DNA from: Pedobacter sp. L105
GTDB lineage: Bacteria; Bacteroidota; Bacteroidia; Sphingobacteriales; Sphingobacteriaceae
NCBI RefSeq assembly: GCF_009765875.1
Contig: NZ_LMUP01000002.1
Span: forward strand, 186,001 to 250,000
Reading direction: 5' to 3'
DNA length: 64,000 nt
Below, one piece after another: positions 1 through 9,714 of the stretch. Each line of letters opens with the position of its first letter. Within the stretch, counting starts at the first letter, position 1. A model generated the notes under the pieces. The model made no database searches, had not been told where the DNA came from, and saw nothing but the letters and a program-made list of their open reading frames with translations. Both the position numbers and the translations under genes were made by a program.

Positions 1-1
1 C

Positions 2-1513
2 ACCCCAATGAACGGTGTAATGGGCATGACTTCCCTGTTGAATGAAACCAGTCTTACAGAAGAACAGGCAGATTATGTCAATGTGATCAGTATCAGCGGA
101 GAAGCTTTGTTAAGTGTGATCAATGACATCCTGGATTATTCTAAAATTGAATCCGGTCATCTCGATCTGGAAGATCATAGTTTTGAACTTTCAAAATGTA
201 TGGAAGATGTGATGGATTTATTTACGCGTAAAGCGACTGCCCAGGAAATTGACCTGCTCTGTGAAATAGACCATCGTTTACCGGATGTATTAATAGGCGA
301 TGGATTTCGGCTTAGGCAGATCCTGATCAACCTGGTGAGTAACGCCATGAAATTTACCCAGAAGGGAGAAGTCCACCTCAGCGTAAAACAGCATGCTGTT
401 GAGAATGAAAAAGTAACCCTTCTGTTTGAAATACGTGATACAGGTATTGGAATCCCCGAAGAAAAAATGTCTACCCTGTTCAAAGCATTTTCACAGGTAG
501 ACTCTTCTAATACCAGAAAATATGGCGGCACAGGGCTCGGTCTGGTGATCAGTGAAAAACTGGTTAATTTGATGAACGGAAATATCAGCGTAAAAAGTAA
601 ATTAAATGAAGGCACTACCTTTTATTTTACAATCGATGTAACGATAGGCATACTTAAAGAACAGATCTCTGCTGTACAGGAGCAACTGCAAAATGAAGGA
701 AAGAAAATACTGGTTGTAGATGATAACCTTACCAACCTGAGGATCCTGAAAACACAATTGGAACAATGGAATTTCATCCCTGTGATCAAGAACAGTCCGG
801 AAGCAGCATTGGTTATGCTGGCTGTTGAACACGATTTCCACCTTATCATTACTGACATGCAGATGCCAGGAATGGACGGGATAGAATTGGCAAAAAATAT
901 CAAAGCGAAAAACATCACTACACCCATTATTTTACTAAGTTCAATTGGTGATGAAAGCAGGCATAAATACCCTGACCTGTTTGCTGCCGTACTGAATAAA
1001 CCAGCAAAGTCTAAACAACTGCAGACCATCATTCATCAGACACTCAACCAGCACGGGGCGCTGAAATCCATTAAACCAAAAGAGAAGTTAACCAATTTAT
1101 TATCAGAAGATTTTTCTGACCATAACCCATTGCGCATTTTACTGGCAGAAGATCATCCGATAAACCTTAAACTGGCTACCCGGATTTTAAACAAATTGGG
1201 TTATGCACCTGATCTGGCGCAAAATGGTATAGAAGCCGTAGAAATGTTTAACAGACAAAACTACGACGTTATTTTAATGGATGTATTAATGCCGGAAATG
1301 GATGGCCTGGAAGCCACCAAAATTATCAGAAGCACCAGCAATCCACAGCCTGTTATCATTGCCATGACTGCCAATGTGATGCCAGAAGACAGAAATGAAT
1401 GTATGGTAGCTGGAATGGACGATTATCTTTCAAAGCCTATTCATATCGAATCGCTGATGAACATGCTCAAAAAAGCATCTTCAGGTAAGAAACCGTACAA
1501 GTCCATTAACTAA
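2..1513 (+). CDS. Hybrid sensor histidine kinase/response regulator, 5' end cut by the window
   Basis: This is the C-terminal part of a hybrid histidine kinase that autophosphorylates and passes phosphate to its own receivers. The window opens inside the H-box: the first codons read T-P-M-N-G-V-M-G-M, which normally follows H-E-I-R, so the phospho-accepting His and any sensor region lie outside. Counting from the ATG at 8, the ATPase domain has an N-box near 104-116, DTGIGIP at 144-150 and GTGLGL at 174-179. A first receiver has phospho-acceptor D283 and K331. A second receiver has D425 in ILMDVLMPEMDG and K476. The stop codon overlaps the stop of the convergent ABC transporter gene. No DNA-binding domain is present, so output goes through an unseen partner. 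Confidence 0.93.
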   Translation, partial: TPMNGVMGMTSLLNETSLTEEQADYVNVISISGEALLSVINDILDYSKIESGHLDLEDHSFELSKCMEDVMDLFTRKATAQEIDLLCEIDHRLPDVLIGDGFRLRQILINLVSNAMKFTQKGEVHLSVKQHAVENEKVTLLFEIRDTGIGIPEEKMSTLFKAFSQVDSSNTRKYGGTGLGLVISEKLVNLMNGNISVKSKLNEGTTFYFTIDVTIGILKEQISAVQEQLQNEGKKILVVDDNLTNLRILKTQLEQWNFIPVIKNSPEAALVMLAVEHDFHLIITDMQMPGMDGIELAKNIKAKNITTPIILLSSIGDESRHKYPDLFAAVLNKPAKSKQLQTIIHQTLNQHGALKSIKPKEKLTNLLSEDFSDHNPLRILLAEDHPINLKLATRILNKLGYAPDLAQNGIEAVEMFNRQNYDVILMDVLMPEMDGLEATKIIRSTSNPQPVIIAMTANVMPEDRNECMVAGMDDYLSKPIHIESLMNMLKKASSGKKPYKSIN

Positions 1514-3273
1514 CTTGTTCTTTTTCCGCTCATCAATTTATCTACAGCTTCTTTAAATGAACCCGCGGGACTTACTTCTCCGGAGTTGATAAAAAAGATC
1601 TCATCGGCATTCTCAATGGTGTTTAAACGGTGTGCGATAATGACCAGCGTAGTTTCCTTAGGCAGATTATCCAATATCTGCCCAAGCAGCTGTTCTGTAA
1701 TCGTATCTATATTTGCTGTAGCTTCATCCAGGATAAGCAGTTCCGGTTGTCGTAATACCGCCCTCATAAAGGCGATCAGTTGTTTTTGGCCTATACTCAA
1801 ACTATCCCCGCCAGACAGGATATCCGTGTCCAGTCCTTTGTCGAAGGTAGTGAGCAGTCCCTCCAGCCTGGCGGCTTTTAATACACCTATAAACTCTTCA
1901 CTGCTATATTTATGGAAGCGCTCATTACTGTATAAGATATTTTCCTTTACCGTGCCGGTAAATAGAAAAGGTTCCTGTAATATAAAACCTATTTTTTCTG
2001 CTCTTTCTTCAGGTGTATAACTGCGGATATCCCTTCCCTTAAGCAATACTGTTCCCTGCTGCGGATCATATAACCTGGCCATAATAGAAGCCGTAGTAGT
2101 TTTACCACCGCCGGTAGGCCCAACCAGCGCATAAGTTTTACCCGGCTTCATGGTAAAACTGATATTATGCAGGATCTCATATCCGCCGGTATAGCCAAAG
2201 TGTACATTCCTGAATTCCAGTACTGCATCTGTCTGCTCCTGCCCTGTTTCGGCAGAAAGGGTAACGAGGTTACTGCTCAGCGACAAGATCTGGCTGATCC
2301 TGTCCCATCCTGCCAGTGCTACCTGGAAACTTGTCCATAGAGACGCCAGCTGGCGCAGCGGATTGTAAAAGTTAGTGGCATAGGAAAGATAACTTACCAG
2401 CAGCCCCACGCTAAAGTTACCCTGCGTGATCAGGTAAATTCCAAAGGATAGTACCGTTAACTGTGCAATGGAAGAGAAAAGGCCAAATACAGGCAGAAAG
2501 ACACTATTTGCCAATCCTGAACCGATAGCCGTGCGGTAATTTTCCTGGTTAACGGTATCAAACCTTTTCCTGAAATAGTCCCTGCGGTTAAAGGCTATGA
2601 TCACCTTAAAATTGTTCAGGCTTTCCTGTATTTCAGCACTCATACCACCGGTACTTTTTAAATTCAGCGCATTTTTGTGTTTTACCCAGGGAGAAATAGC
2701 CCTTGTAAAGATTAAAATGAACAAACCAGGAACCAGTGTGGCCAGTCCGAGTTTAACGTTAATGATCAGCAGGAAAATGCCGGCTCCAATCATCATCATG
2801 ATACTGCTGATGAATTGCATCAGCGCCTGCGAGAAAAACTGGTTTAGTTTATCTGTATCGTTATTCACTCTCGAAATCAGGTCACCTGCTTTATTTTCAT
2901 TAAAAAAAGCAACAGGCAATTGCTGGATTTTATTAAAAATGGCATTCCGCAACTCAAAGATAATCCGCTGCCCTATTCCACCCATTAAGCTGGTCTGGAA
3001 ATAACTCGTTATAAAAGCCACAAGATACATGGTAAGCAGGATTCCCGAGAATACCAATACACCATGATACTGTTTGGTTTGGATATATTTATCTATGGTG
3101 TGGCCAATTAAAAAGGGCCCCAGTAAGTTCAATGAAGAGTTTAGCAGTATAGCCGCTAAAGCAAGGATAAGTTTTTTTCTTTCCTGCTCCACCAGTTTCA
3201 ATAAGCTTTTTAACCCTGTCCAGGTTGAGCTTTTTCTTTCTCCTGCCGGCTGGTTATTTAAATTATAGTTCAT
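1510..3273 (-). CDS. Heterodimeric ABC exporter subunit with the catalytic Walker B (TM287/288-like)
   Basis: Half-transporter with an N-terminal six-helix membrane domain and a C-terminal ATPase. From the ATG at 3273 (587 aa) the Walker A GPTGGGKT is near 385-392, Walker B LLILDEA has the catalytic Glu near 517 and the H-loop IIAHRL has its His near 548. The signature motif is LSIGQ instead of LSGGQ. An upstream in-frame ATG at 3312 would add 13 residues lying within the preceding gene; I prefer 3273, which gives an 11-nt overlap with that gene. Together with the adjacent subunit this predicts one consensus ATP site and one degenerate site, as in heterodimeric multidrug exporters. The substrate cannot be read from sequence; drugs, lipids or peptides are all possible. 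Confidence 0.9.
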   Translation of the reverse strand: MNYNLNNQPAGERKSSTWTGLKSLLKLVEQERKKLILALAAILLNSSLNLLGPFLIGHTIDKYIQTKQYHGVLVFSGILLTMYLVAFITSYFQTSLMGGIGQRIIFELRNAIFNKIQQLPVAFFNENKAGDLISRVNNDTDKLNQFFSQALMQFISSIMMMIGAGIFLLIINVKLGLATLVPGLFILIFTRAISPWVKHKNALNLKSTGGMSAEIQESLNNFKVIIAFNRRDYFRKRFDTVNQENYRTAIGSGLANSVFLPVFGLFSSIAQLTVLSFGIYLITQGNFSVGLLVSYLSYATNFYNPLRQLASLWTSFQVALAGWDRISQILSLSSNLVTLSAETGQEQTDAVLEFRNVHFGYTGGYEILHNISFTMKPGKTYALVGPTGGGKTTTASIMARLYDPQQGTVLLKGRDIRSYTPEERAEKIGFILQEPFLFTGTVKENILYSNERFHKYSSEEFIGVLKAARLEGLLTTFDKGLDTDILSGGDSLSIGQKQLIAFMRAVLRQPELLILDEATANIDTITEQLLGQILDNLPKETTLVIIAHRLNTIENADEIFFINSGEVSPAGSFKEAVDKLMSGKRTS

Positions 3274-5002
3274 ATTGACTAGTGCTTTGTTGAGAGTTAA
3301 AGATCTGTACATATTCGGGACAGCTGCCCATCAGTTCTTCATGTGTACCGGCTGCCAGCATTTCCCCCTGCATCAGCAGGATGATCTTGGCGTAATTTTC
3401 TACTGACGCAATTTTTTGCGTAACAGAAATTAAAGTGAGGCCCGGATAATTCAAGCCGATATTTTCCAGGATCTTTTGCTCCGTCTGGTTATCTACCCTG
3501 GCTGTAAAATCATCCAGCAGCAGCACTTTTGGATTAACAGCCAAAGCCCTGGCCAGCATGATCCGCTGTTTTTGTCCTCCGGAAAGGCTCAGTCCCCTCT
3601 CAGAAACCTGGGTATCCAGTCCTGCGGGCAATGCATCTACAAAATCTTTCAGTTCTGCAGTAGCGATAGCTTTTCCCAGCGATTCGTCCGTTACCGTATC
3701 ACTAAAAGCAATATTTTCCCTGATGCTCATGTTAAACATGATGCTATCCTGAAAAACAAATCCTACCTGGCTATGGAAGGCTTCTGCGTCGTAGGCATCA
3801 ATCGGCTTCCCGTCATATAGAACAGATCCTGATGTAGCCGGAATCAGGCCTGTAAGCAGATAAAGCAGTTGGGTTTTACCGGCAGCAGTAGGTCCTATAA
3901 CCGCAATCTTTTCACCTGGTTCAACCTTAAAAGAGATATCTTTCAGGATAGCTTTCTGCCCATAGCTGATTTGGATATTTTTGATTTCAATCTCTCCGCT
4001 AACAGCAGTGTCCAGTTTTCCTGTCTCCGGCTGGTCTTCTGTATCCAGCACCTGGCTGATCCTGGCAAAGGAGGCCGTAGCCTGTGCAATCACATTACTC
4101 ATAAAACCTATTACAAGAATAGGAAAGATCAATAAAGCCAGGTAACTGTTAAAAGCGGCAAAGTCTCCTATGGTCATGCTGCCGTTGATCACGTAATGCC
4201 CGCCTAAAGCAAGGATCGTTAAACCGGCCATATTAGCAGTAAAAACAATAATGGGAATTAGCCAGGCAAACAGCCTGAGAATAGATACACCAATATCTTT
4301 TGCCTGGTTACTTGCCGCAAAAAACTTATCATACTCCAGTTGCTGCGAATTGATCACGCGGATCAGGGCAGAGCCCAGGATACTTTCATTAATTACTTTG
4401 TTTAACCAGTCGATCACTTCCCGGCTTTTTTTAAATAACACCTTAACTTTTTTCAGAACCGTATAAAAAGCCCCTCCAATAATGGGGATGATCGCTATTG
4501 TGGTTAAGCCCAGTTTCCAATTGATCGTGAGTAATAAAACGCTAGCTCCTATGATGATAAATAGCGAGGAAACAATAGACACGATAGCCTGTGAAACAAA
4601 CAATTTGATCGAATCTACATCAGAAGTAAGATTGGTCAATAATTTTGAAGGATTGGCCTTTTCAATAAAAGCAAAGCTTTGTCCGGATATTTTCACCGCA
4701 ATGCGCATTCTTAAATCACGCGCCACCCGTTCGGAGGCAAAGGTTTGCACTATTCCCTGCAGGTAACTGAAAATAAAGATGATCACCGCCACACCCAAAA
4801 ATTCTTTGATCATTATTTGATAAGAAAAATTGCCGCTATTGTATGCATCTATTCCATGACCGATCAGCCTGGGTAACCATAAGTTTAAGCCATTACTAAA
4901 TAAAGCGAAAAGAATAAGCAGGGTAACCATACCAGCGTAAGGACGGAGCAGGCTAAAAAGTCCCGGAGAACGCTTTTTATCGCTATTAATTTGTTCTTTC
5001 AT
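3263..5002 (-). CDS. Heterodimeric ABC exporter subunit with degenerate Walker B and H-loop
   Basis: Half-transporter of 579 aa, first gene of a two-gene operon. Six membrane segments fill residues about 25-310. Walker A GPTAAGKT is at 370-377 and the signature is a canonical LSGGQ at 473-477. The catalytic Glu after Walker B is Asp (LLLDD, D498), and the H-loop His is Gln (SVTQK, Q529). In heterodimeric exporters such as TM287/288 exactly these changes mark the non-catalytic half, whose intact signature completes the active site of the partner. Its 3' end overlaps the partner start, consistent with coupled translation and 1:1 assembly. Upstream (5003-5222) is a short AT-rich region shared with the divergent glycosylase gene. 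Confidence 0.92.
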   Translation of the reverse strand: MKEQINSDKKRSPGLFSLLRPYAGMVTLLILFALFSNGLNLWLPRLIGHGIDAYNSGNFSYQIMIKEFLGVAVIIFIFSYLQGIVQTFASERVARDLRMRIAVKISGQSFAFIEKANPSKLLTNLTSDVDSIKLFVSQAIVSIVSSLFIIIGASVLLLTINWKLGLTTIAIIPIIGGAFYTVLKKVKVLFKKSREVIDWLNKVINESILGSALIRVINSQQLEYDKFFAASNQAKDIGVSILRLFAWLIPIIVFTANMAGLTILALGGHYVINGSMTIGDFAAFNSYLALLIFPILVIGFMSNVIAQATASFARISQVLDTEDQPETGKLDTAVSGEIEIKNIQISYGQKAILKDISFKVEPGEKIAVIGPTAAGKTQLLYLLTGLIPATSGSVLYDGKPIDAYDAEAFHSQVGFVFQDSIMFNMSIRENIAFSDTVTDESLGKAIATAELKDFVDALPAGLDTQVSERGLSLSGGQKQRIMLARALAVNPKVLLLDDFTARVDNQTEQKILENIGLNYPGLTLISVTQKIASVENYAKIILLMQGEMLAAGTHEELMGSCPEYVQIFNSQQSTSQYEL

Positions 5003-5222
5003 TATAATCTCATTTGTTTCTCCGCTTTAACCGGCTTTAAATAAAACCAATTTTGGAGAAGCTGATGAAGTTATAAATTTTTATCAACTTTCTAAATTAT
5101 CATATCATGAAATGAATGATCTGCCAGATGATCATGCGGTTCCGGATCAGCTAAATATTAAACCATTATTGAAATCAGTTGTTGTTGCAACTCATCATTT
5201 ATATGCAACACAAATTAATATC

Positions 5223-6005
5223 ATGCCAGAAGGACCATCCATCATCATCTTAAAAGAATTGTTAGAACCCCTGCATTTGGTTGGAAAGGAAGTGATTGCT
5301 GTTAGCGGCAATACCAGCATTGATATAGAAAGAATGCTTCACCAGCAGGTGAAAGCCATTAAAAGCTGGGGTAAACATTTCCTGATCTGCTTTGATGGAT
5401 TTACATTAAGGGTGCATTTCATGATGTTTGGCAGTTACCGCATTAACGAGCGAAAAGGAACAGCAGAAAGGTTGCGGCTGGAATTTATTGACGCAGAGTT
5501 TAACTTGTATACCTGCTCGCTTACATATATAGAAGGCGATATCAATAAAACCTACGACTGGTCGGCCGATGTTTTATCCGATCAGTGGAACCCAAAAGCT
5601 GCGTTGAAAAAGCTGGGCTTAAAACCTGATGTACTGGTCTGCGATGCCCTGCTAGATCAGGAAATATTTTCAGGCGTAGGAAATATTATCAAAAATGAGG
5701 TGCTGTACCGCATCAGGGTACATCCCTTAAGTCAGATAGGCAAATTACCTCCCGCAAAGTTAAAAATCCTGATTGCTGAAGCACGAATTTATAGCTTCGA
5801 CTTTTTAAACTGGAAAAAGGAGTTTACCTTAAAAAAACACTGGCTGGCTTATCGCCAAAAAATCTGTCTGCGCTGTAACCTTCCCTTCCATAAAGAATAC
5901 CTGGGCAGAGGTAAACGCCAGACTTTCTACTGCAGCAATTGTCAGAAATTATACACGGCCCTGAAAACAGGGCCGCAAACTATTAAAAAAAGCCTACCTA
6001 TTTAA
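5223..6005 (+). CDS. Fpg/Nei-family DNA glycosylase (endonuclease VIII-like, zinc-finger type)
   Basis: Base-excision-repair enzyme expected to remove oxidised bases and nick the abasic site. The start is set by chemistry: the family uses Pro2 as nucleophile and Glu3 as acid, so the ATG at 5223 (M-P-E-G-P) is correct, although the frame stays open back to 5112. The protein is 260 aa. A helix-two-turn-helix region follows around GVGNIIKNEVLYR. The C-terminus has a four-Cys zinc finger (CLRC... and CSNC) with the DNA-contacting Arg in GRGKRQTFYC. It converges on a second family member with a 4-nt overlap at the stops. Nei-like rather than MutM is inferred from MPEGP and from divergence from the neighbour. 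Confidence 0.88.
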   Translation: MPEGPSIIILKELLEPLHLVGKEVIAVSGNTSIDIERMLHQQVKAIKSWGKHFLICFDGFTLRVHFMMFGSYRINERKGTAERLRLEFIDAEFNLYTCSLTYIEGDINKTYDWSADVLSDQWNPKAALKKLGLKPDVLVCDALLDQEIFSGVGNIIKNEVLYRIRVHPLSQIGKLPPAKLKILIAEARIYSFDFLNWKKEFTLKKHWLAYRQKICLRCNLPFHKEYLGRGKRQTFYCSNCQKLYTALKTGPQTIKKSLPI

Positions 6006-6781
6006 AAAAGTTCCTGTTCATCAGTATAATAGGTTTTTCGCGCACCTACTTTTTTCATCTTTATGGGTACTCCCGATGGGCTATTTGTTTTTTTAGGAGA
6101 ATGGATCTTTAGAAAATCCCTCACTTCACCAGAGATAATTTCCGGGTGAACCTTTTTGATTTGTTTGATTGCATTTTCCAATACATGCCGGACAGCTTTT
6201 GACAGGTCTTTTAATTTGGCATCAGGAATTTTGTCTGAAGCCGAAAAAGGCGATATGCCTGCCTCCCAAAGAATTTCATCTGCATAGGCATTACCAATAC
6301 CACGGATCACATGCTGATCTGTCAGTACGTTCTTAATTGCAGCTTTTTTCGAATTTAATACCTGCTTAAAAAAATGCGGATCTACTTCCTTCGCCAGTGC
6401 ATCAGGTGCCTCATCAGCACCCGGATCGAGTGTTGCCTTTGCCATCCCCCTAAAATCGGTGAGGGTTAAACTTGTTCCATCCTTAAATAGCAGGTCAACA
6501 ATTGTATATTTTGGCAGCTCTTTTTTATTCTTTAGCAGCTGAAGTTCTCCGTTCAGCATCAGGTGCATACTCAGGACAGCCTTATTTTCAAATTCAAAAT
6601 ATAATTCCTTACCTAAACGGTATACTTTTTTAAGCTTTTGTTTTTCCAGTGCCTGCTGTATCTCCTTTACAGGTACATTCAATTTTTTAATATTCTTAAC
6701 GGAGATCTCTTTCAGCTCTTTACCATTAAGCTGATGATCAAGATTATGACTAAAAACTTCAAGATCTGGTAATTCGGGCAT
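6002..6781 (-). CDS. Fpg/Nei-family DNA glycosylase lacking zinc-finger cysteines
   Basis: Second glycosylase of the same superfamily, 259 aa, starting M-P-E-L-P, so Pro2 and Glu3 are kept. The helix-two-turn-helix segment VIRGIGNAYADEILWEAGISP is well conserved. Unlike its convergent neighbour it has no cysteines at the C-terminus. The end reads GVPIKMKKVGARKTYYTDEQ, which has the spacing of the finger hairpin without metal ligands and resembles the zincless finger of NEIL1-type enzymes. It probably still binds DNA through the Arg-Lys pair. Lesion preference (8-oxoG, formamidopyrimidines or oxidised pyrimidines) cannot be told from sequence. The stop overlaps the stop of the plus-strand gene. 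Confidence 0.87.
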   Translation of the reverse strand: MPELPDLEVFSHNLDHQLNGKELKEISVKNIKKLNVPVKEIQQALEKQKLKKVYRLGKELYFEFENKAVLSMHLMLNGELQLLKNKKELPKYTIVDLLFKDGTSLTLTDFRGMAKATLDPGADEAPDALAKEVDPHFFKQVLNSKKAAIKNVLTDQHVIRGIGNAYADEILWEAGISPFSASDKIPDAKLKDLSKAVRHVLENAIKQIKKVHPEIISGEVRDFLKIHSPKKTNSPSGVPIKMKKVGARKTYYTDEQELF

Positions 6782-6950
6782 AGTTAAATGATTTATTGCT
6801 GGATTAAACCAAAATACAGAATAAAAAGTTTCAATTGTATATCTTTTTTTAAAAGAGCTGATGGATAACAGATTATCCTTTTAAATCATTATATTCGGTT
6901 AATCATCAAATGCTCTCGAATCACATTTTTTGATCTTAACTTTTACGGGG

Positions 6951-7295
6951 ATGAAGAAAGTGATTGTACAGGATGCTGATTGCGATCTGCTGGAAACGAT
7001 AACCATCGTTTTACAAGAAGGGGAATACACCGTCTTACCCTTACTTTTGTGCAAAGATATAATTTCTCAAATCCCTATTTTCAATCCCCAACTGGTAGTA
7101 TTGGATTTTAGGTTATATGGCGAAGAGTGTACACATCTCTGCAAACTCATCAAAAAAGATTTTCCGGATCTTCCTGTAATCGCCATGAGCTGCAATTCCA
7201 ATATTGAAAATGAATATCAGGATGCTGGTTTTGACAATTTTATCATCAAGCCTTTTGATATAGAACATTTACTTGACGTCTTACTGCAATACTAA
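6951..7295 (+). CDS. Stand-alone receiver-domain response regulator
   Basis: Single-domain CheY-like protein of 114 aa from the ATG at 6951; an in-frame ATG at 6930 would add seven residues with no family match. The acidic pocket (QDAD near residues 7-10), phospho-acceptor D52 in LVVLDF and the conserved Lys near 102 in IIKPFD are all present. There is no output domain, so it should act as a phosphate sink, a relay or through protein contacts. No kinase gene is adjacent. The purine-rich ACGGGG just before the start could assist initiation. Confidence 0.85.
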   Translation: MKKVIVQDADCDLLETITIVLQEGEYTVLPLLLCKDIISQIPIFNPQLVVLDFRLYGEECTHLCKLIKKDFPDLPVIAMSCNSNIENEYQDAGFDNFIIKPFDIEHLLDVLLQY

Positions 7296-7355
7296 TGAAC
7301 CTCTATGCAGGTGTGAGTAATCCACATTAAATTTTACTTATTATCAATCACTTAA

Positions 7356-7388
7356 CATACTTATCCACATTAAGTGTGAGTAAGTATG
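7356..7388. terminator. Imperfect hairpin downstream of the receiver gene
   Basis: CATACTTA (7356-7363) pairs with TAAGTATG (7381-7388), and an inner CACA pairs with TGTG, giving a 14-bp arm with two mismatches. The elements TCCACATTAA and GTGTGAGTAA also occur once each just upstream (about 7306-7330). There is no clear T-run, so this may be a weak terminator or a regulatory structure. Confidence 0.4.
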
Positions 7389-7450
7389 CATATCATTTCC
7401 AAACACTTCTCATCAGAGCGTTATCTCTCACCAACCGTTAACACCGGTAT

Positions 7451-7469
7451 TTTACATATTTTATGTAAA
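7451..7469. promoter_or_regulatory. Inverted repeat upstream of the M3 peptidase gene
   Basis: TTTACATA and TATGTAAA form a perfect 8-bp inverted repeat with a 3-nt spacer, 29 bp before the peptidase start. The position suits an operator or promoter element; no regulator can be assigned. Confidence 0.35.
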
Positions 7470-7497
7470 TTCGGATAAACTAAACCTTATTTATAAA

Positions 7498-9642
7498 ATG
7501 AAGAAAATTTTTATTATGCCTTTGGTGGTCATCATCGCTGCAGCTTCTGCCTGCAATAATAAGCATGACCAGGCGGGCAGCGAGAAAACAGGTTCATCGT
7601 CTACAGACCCTTTTGCAGAGGCAAGTACACTGGCCTATCATGCACCCGACTTTGATCATATAAAAAATGGAGACTTTCAGCCCGCACTGGAACAGGGAAT
7701 GAAAATTCAGCTGGAAGAAATGCAGCGCATTGCTGATAATACAGCTGCGCCGACCTTTGAAAACACCATGATACCCATGGAAAAAAGTGGGGCCATGTTA
7801 TCAAGGGTAAGCAATGTGTTTGACCTGATGACAGGGGCCAATACCAATCCCAGCTTACAAATTATAAAAGAAGCAATTGCTCCCAGACAAGCAGCCCATA
7901 ATGATGCCATTTACCTGAATGCCAAACTTTTCAAACGAATAGAAACTATTTATAATAACCTCGCAAACCTGAAACTGGACGCAGAGTCAAAACGGTTGGT
8001 GGAATATGACTACCAGCAATTTATCCTGGCTGGTGCAAAGTTATCTGATGCTGATAAAATACTGCTTAAAAAACTCAATGAACAGGAGGCGTCTTTAAAT
8101 GCCAAATTCTCCAACCAGCTGCTGGCAGCCAATAAGGCCGGAGCACTCGTGATTACAGACAAGGCAGAACTCGCAGGACTTTCCTCATCAGATATTGACG
8201 CCGCAGCTCAGGATGCAAAAGCAAAAAAAATGGAAGGAAAGTGGTTAATCCCATTACAAAATACCACTCAGCAGCCCTTGCTGCAATCATTAAGTAACCG
8301 TTCAACGCGCGAAAAATTATTCAATGCCTCCTGGAACCGTGCTGAACAGAATGATTCCAATGACACAAGAGGTACCATCTCTAAACTGGCTAAGCTGCGT
8401 GCCGACAAAGCAAAATTATTAGGCTTCCTTAGTTATGCAGCCTGGAAACTGAGCGACCAAATGGCTAAAACACCAGCAGCAGTAGACCAGTTCTTTGCGC
8501 AGTTAGTGCCTGCTGCAACCGCCAAAGCTAAAACAGAAGCAGCAGAGATACAGGCGCAGATCGATAAAGAAAAAGGCGGTTTTAAAGTACAGCCCTGGGA
8601 TTGGAACTATTATTCAGAAAAAGTAAGGAAAGAAAAATATGACCTTGATGAAAATGAGATCAAACCTTATTTTGAACTGGATAAAGTATTACAAAATGGT
8701 GTTTTCTACGCGGCTAACCAACTATATGGCTTAACTTTTAAAGAGCGTCATGACCTGCCTGTTTACCAGAAAGACGTAAGGGTTTTTGAAGTATTCGATA
8801 AAGACAATTCTAAAATTGGTTTATTCTACTGCGATTATTTTAAACGCGACAATAAAAATGGAGGGGCCTGGATGTCAAATATGGTAGGCCAATCCAAATT
8901 ACTGGGTACTCAGCCAGTGATTTATAATATATGTAATTTCACCAAACCCGCAGCAGGGCAGCCGGCCCTGATCAGCTTTAGCGATGTAACCACGATGTTC
9001 CATGAATTTGGACATGCCTTGCATGGGTTCTTCGCTAGTCAGCAGTACCCTTCCCTTTCGGGAACAAGTGTTGCACGTGATTTTGTAGAGTTTCCATCTC
9101 AATTCAATGAGCACTGGGCACTGGATCCAAAAATATTAAAAAATTACGCTGTACACTACCAGACAGGCAAACCAATGCCCCAGGTTTTAGTAGACAAGAT
9201 TAAAAAAGCAGCGGCCTTTAACCAGGGTTACAAGCTTACTGAGCTGCTTGCTGCTGCTTCCCTGGATTTAGCATGGCATAAATTACCTGCAGGAGATGCA
9301 CTGCAAAAAACAGATGATTTTGAGAAAGCATCATTACATCAGTTAAAACTCGATCTTCCTGAAGTTCCTTCACGCTACCGCACTTCCTACTTCTCCCACA
9401 TCTGGGGCGGAGGATACGCTGCAGGTTATTACGCTTATCTATGGACAGAAATGCTGGATGATGATGCTTATTCCTGGTTCGAAGAGCACGGCGGCCTGAA
9501 CAGGGAAAATGGTCAGCGTTTCCGTGATATGATCCTTTCCAGAGGAAATACGGAAGATTATGGTAAAATGTTCCGCGATTTTAGAGGACATGATCCTAAA
9601 ATACAACCAATGGAAATTAACAGAGGACTGATTGCTAAATAA
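7498..9642 (+). CDS. M3-family zinc metallopeptidase (peptidyl-dipeptidase Dcp-like), lipoprotein
   Basis: Secreted zinc peptidase of 714 aa. The N-terminus is a lipoprotein signal with a lipobox (AASAC, Cys19), so the enzyme should be anchored in an envelope membrane facing the periplasm or the outside. The M3 active site FHEFGHALHGFF has zinc ligands H502 and H506 with catalytic E503, followed by the usual downstream Glu region. Size and order match oligopeptidase A/Dcp enzymes, which trim dipeptides from peptide C-termini; a nutritional role in peptide use is inferred. It stands alone, followed by a strong hairpin shared with the convergent Uma2 gene. Confidence 0.93.
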   Translation: MKKIFIMPLVVIIAAASACNNKHDQAGSEKTGSSSTDPFAEASTLAYHAPDFDHIKNGDFQPALEQGMKIQLEEMQRIADNTAAPTFENTMIPMEKSGAMLSRVSNVFDLMTGANTNPSLQIIKEAIAPRQAAHNDAIYLNAKLFKRIETIYNNLANLKLDAESKRLVEYDYQQFILAGAKLSDADKILLKKLNEQEASLNAKFSNQLLAANKAGALVITDKAELAGLSSSDIDAAAQDAKAKKMEGKWLIPLQNTTQQPLLQSLSNRSTREKLFNASWNRAEQNDSNDTRGTISKLAKLRADKAKLLGFLSYAAWKLSDQMAKTPAAVDQFFAQLVPAATAKAKTEAAEIQAQIDKEKGGFKVQPWDWNYYSEKVRKEKYDLDENEIKPYFELDKVLQNGVFYAANQLYGLTFKERHDLPVYQKDVRVFEVFDKDNSKIGLFYCDYFKRDNKNGGAWMSNMVGQSKLLGTQPVIYNICNFTKPAAGQPALISFSDVTTMFHEFGHALHGFFASQQYPSLSGTSVARDFVEFPSQFNEHWALDPKILKNYAVHYQTGKPMPQVLVDKIKKAAAFNQGYKLTELLAAASLDLAWHKLPAGDALQKTDDFEKASLHQLKLDLPEVPSRYRTSYFSHIWGGGYAAGYYAYLWTEMLDDDAYSWFEEHGGLNRENGQRFRDMILSRGNTEDYGKMFRDFRGHDPKIQPMEINRGLIAK

Positions 9643-9651
9643 TTATACAAC

Positions 9652-9689
9652 CTCAGCGGAAGACCATAGTAAACCGGTCTTTCGCTGAG
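9652..9689. terminator. Bidirectional terminator between convergent genes
   Basis: CTCAGCGGAAGACC (9652-9665) pairs with GGTCTTTCGCTGAG (9676-9689) over 14 bp with one G-T wobble and a 10-nt loop. An ATTTTAG tract follows on the plus strand. It lies between the peptidase stop and the stop of the opposing Uma2 gene. Confidence 0.8.
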
Positions 9690-9714
9690 ATTTTAGAAGT
9701 ATCCTCAATTACTG

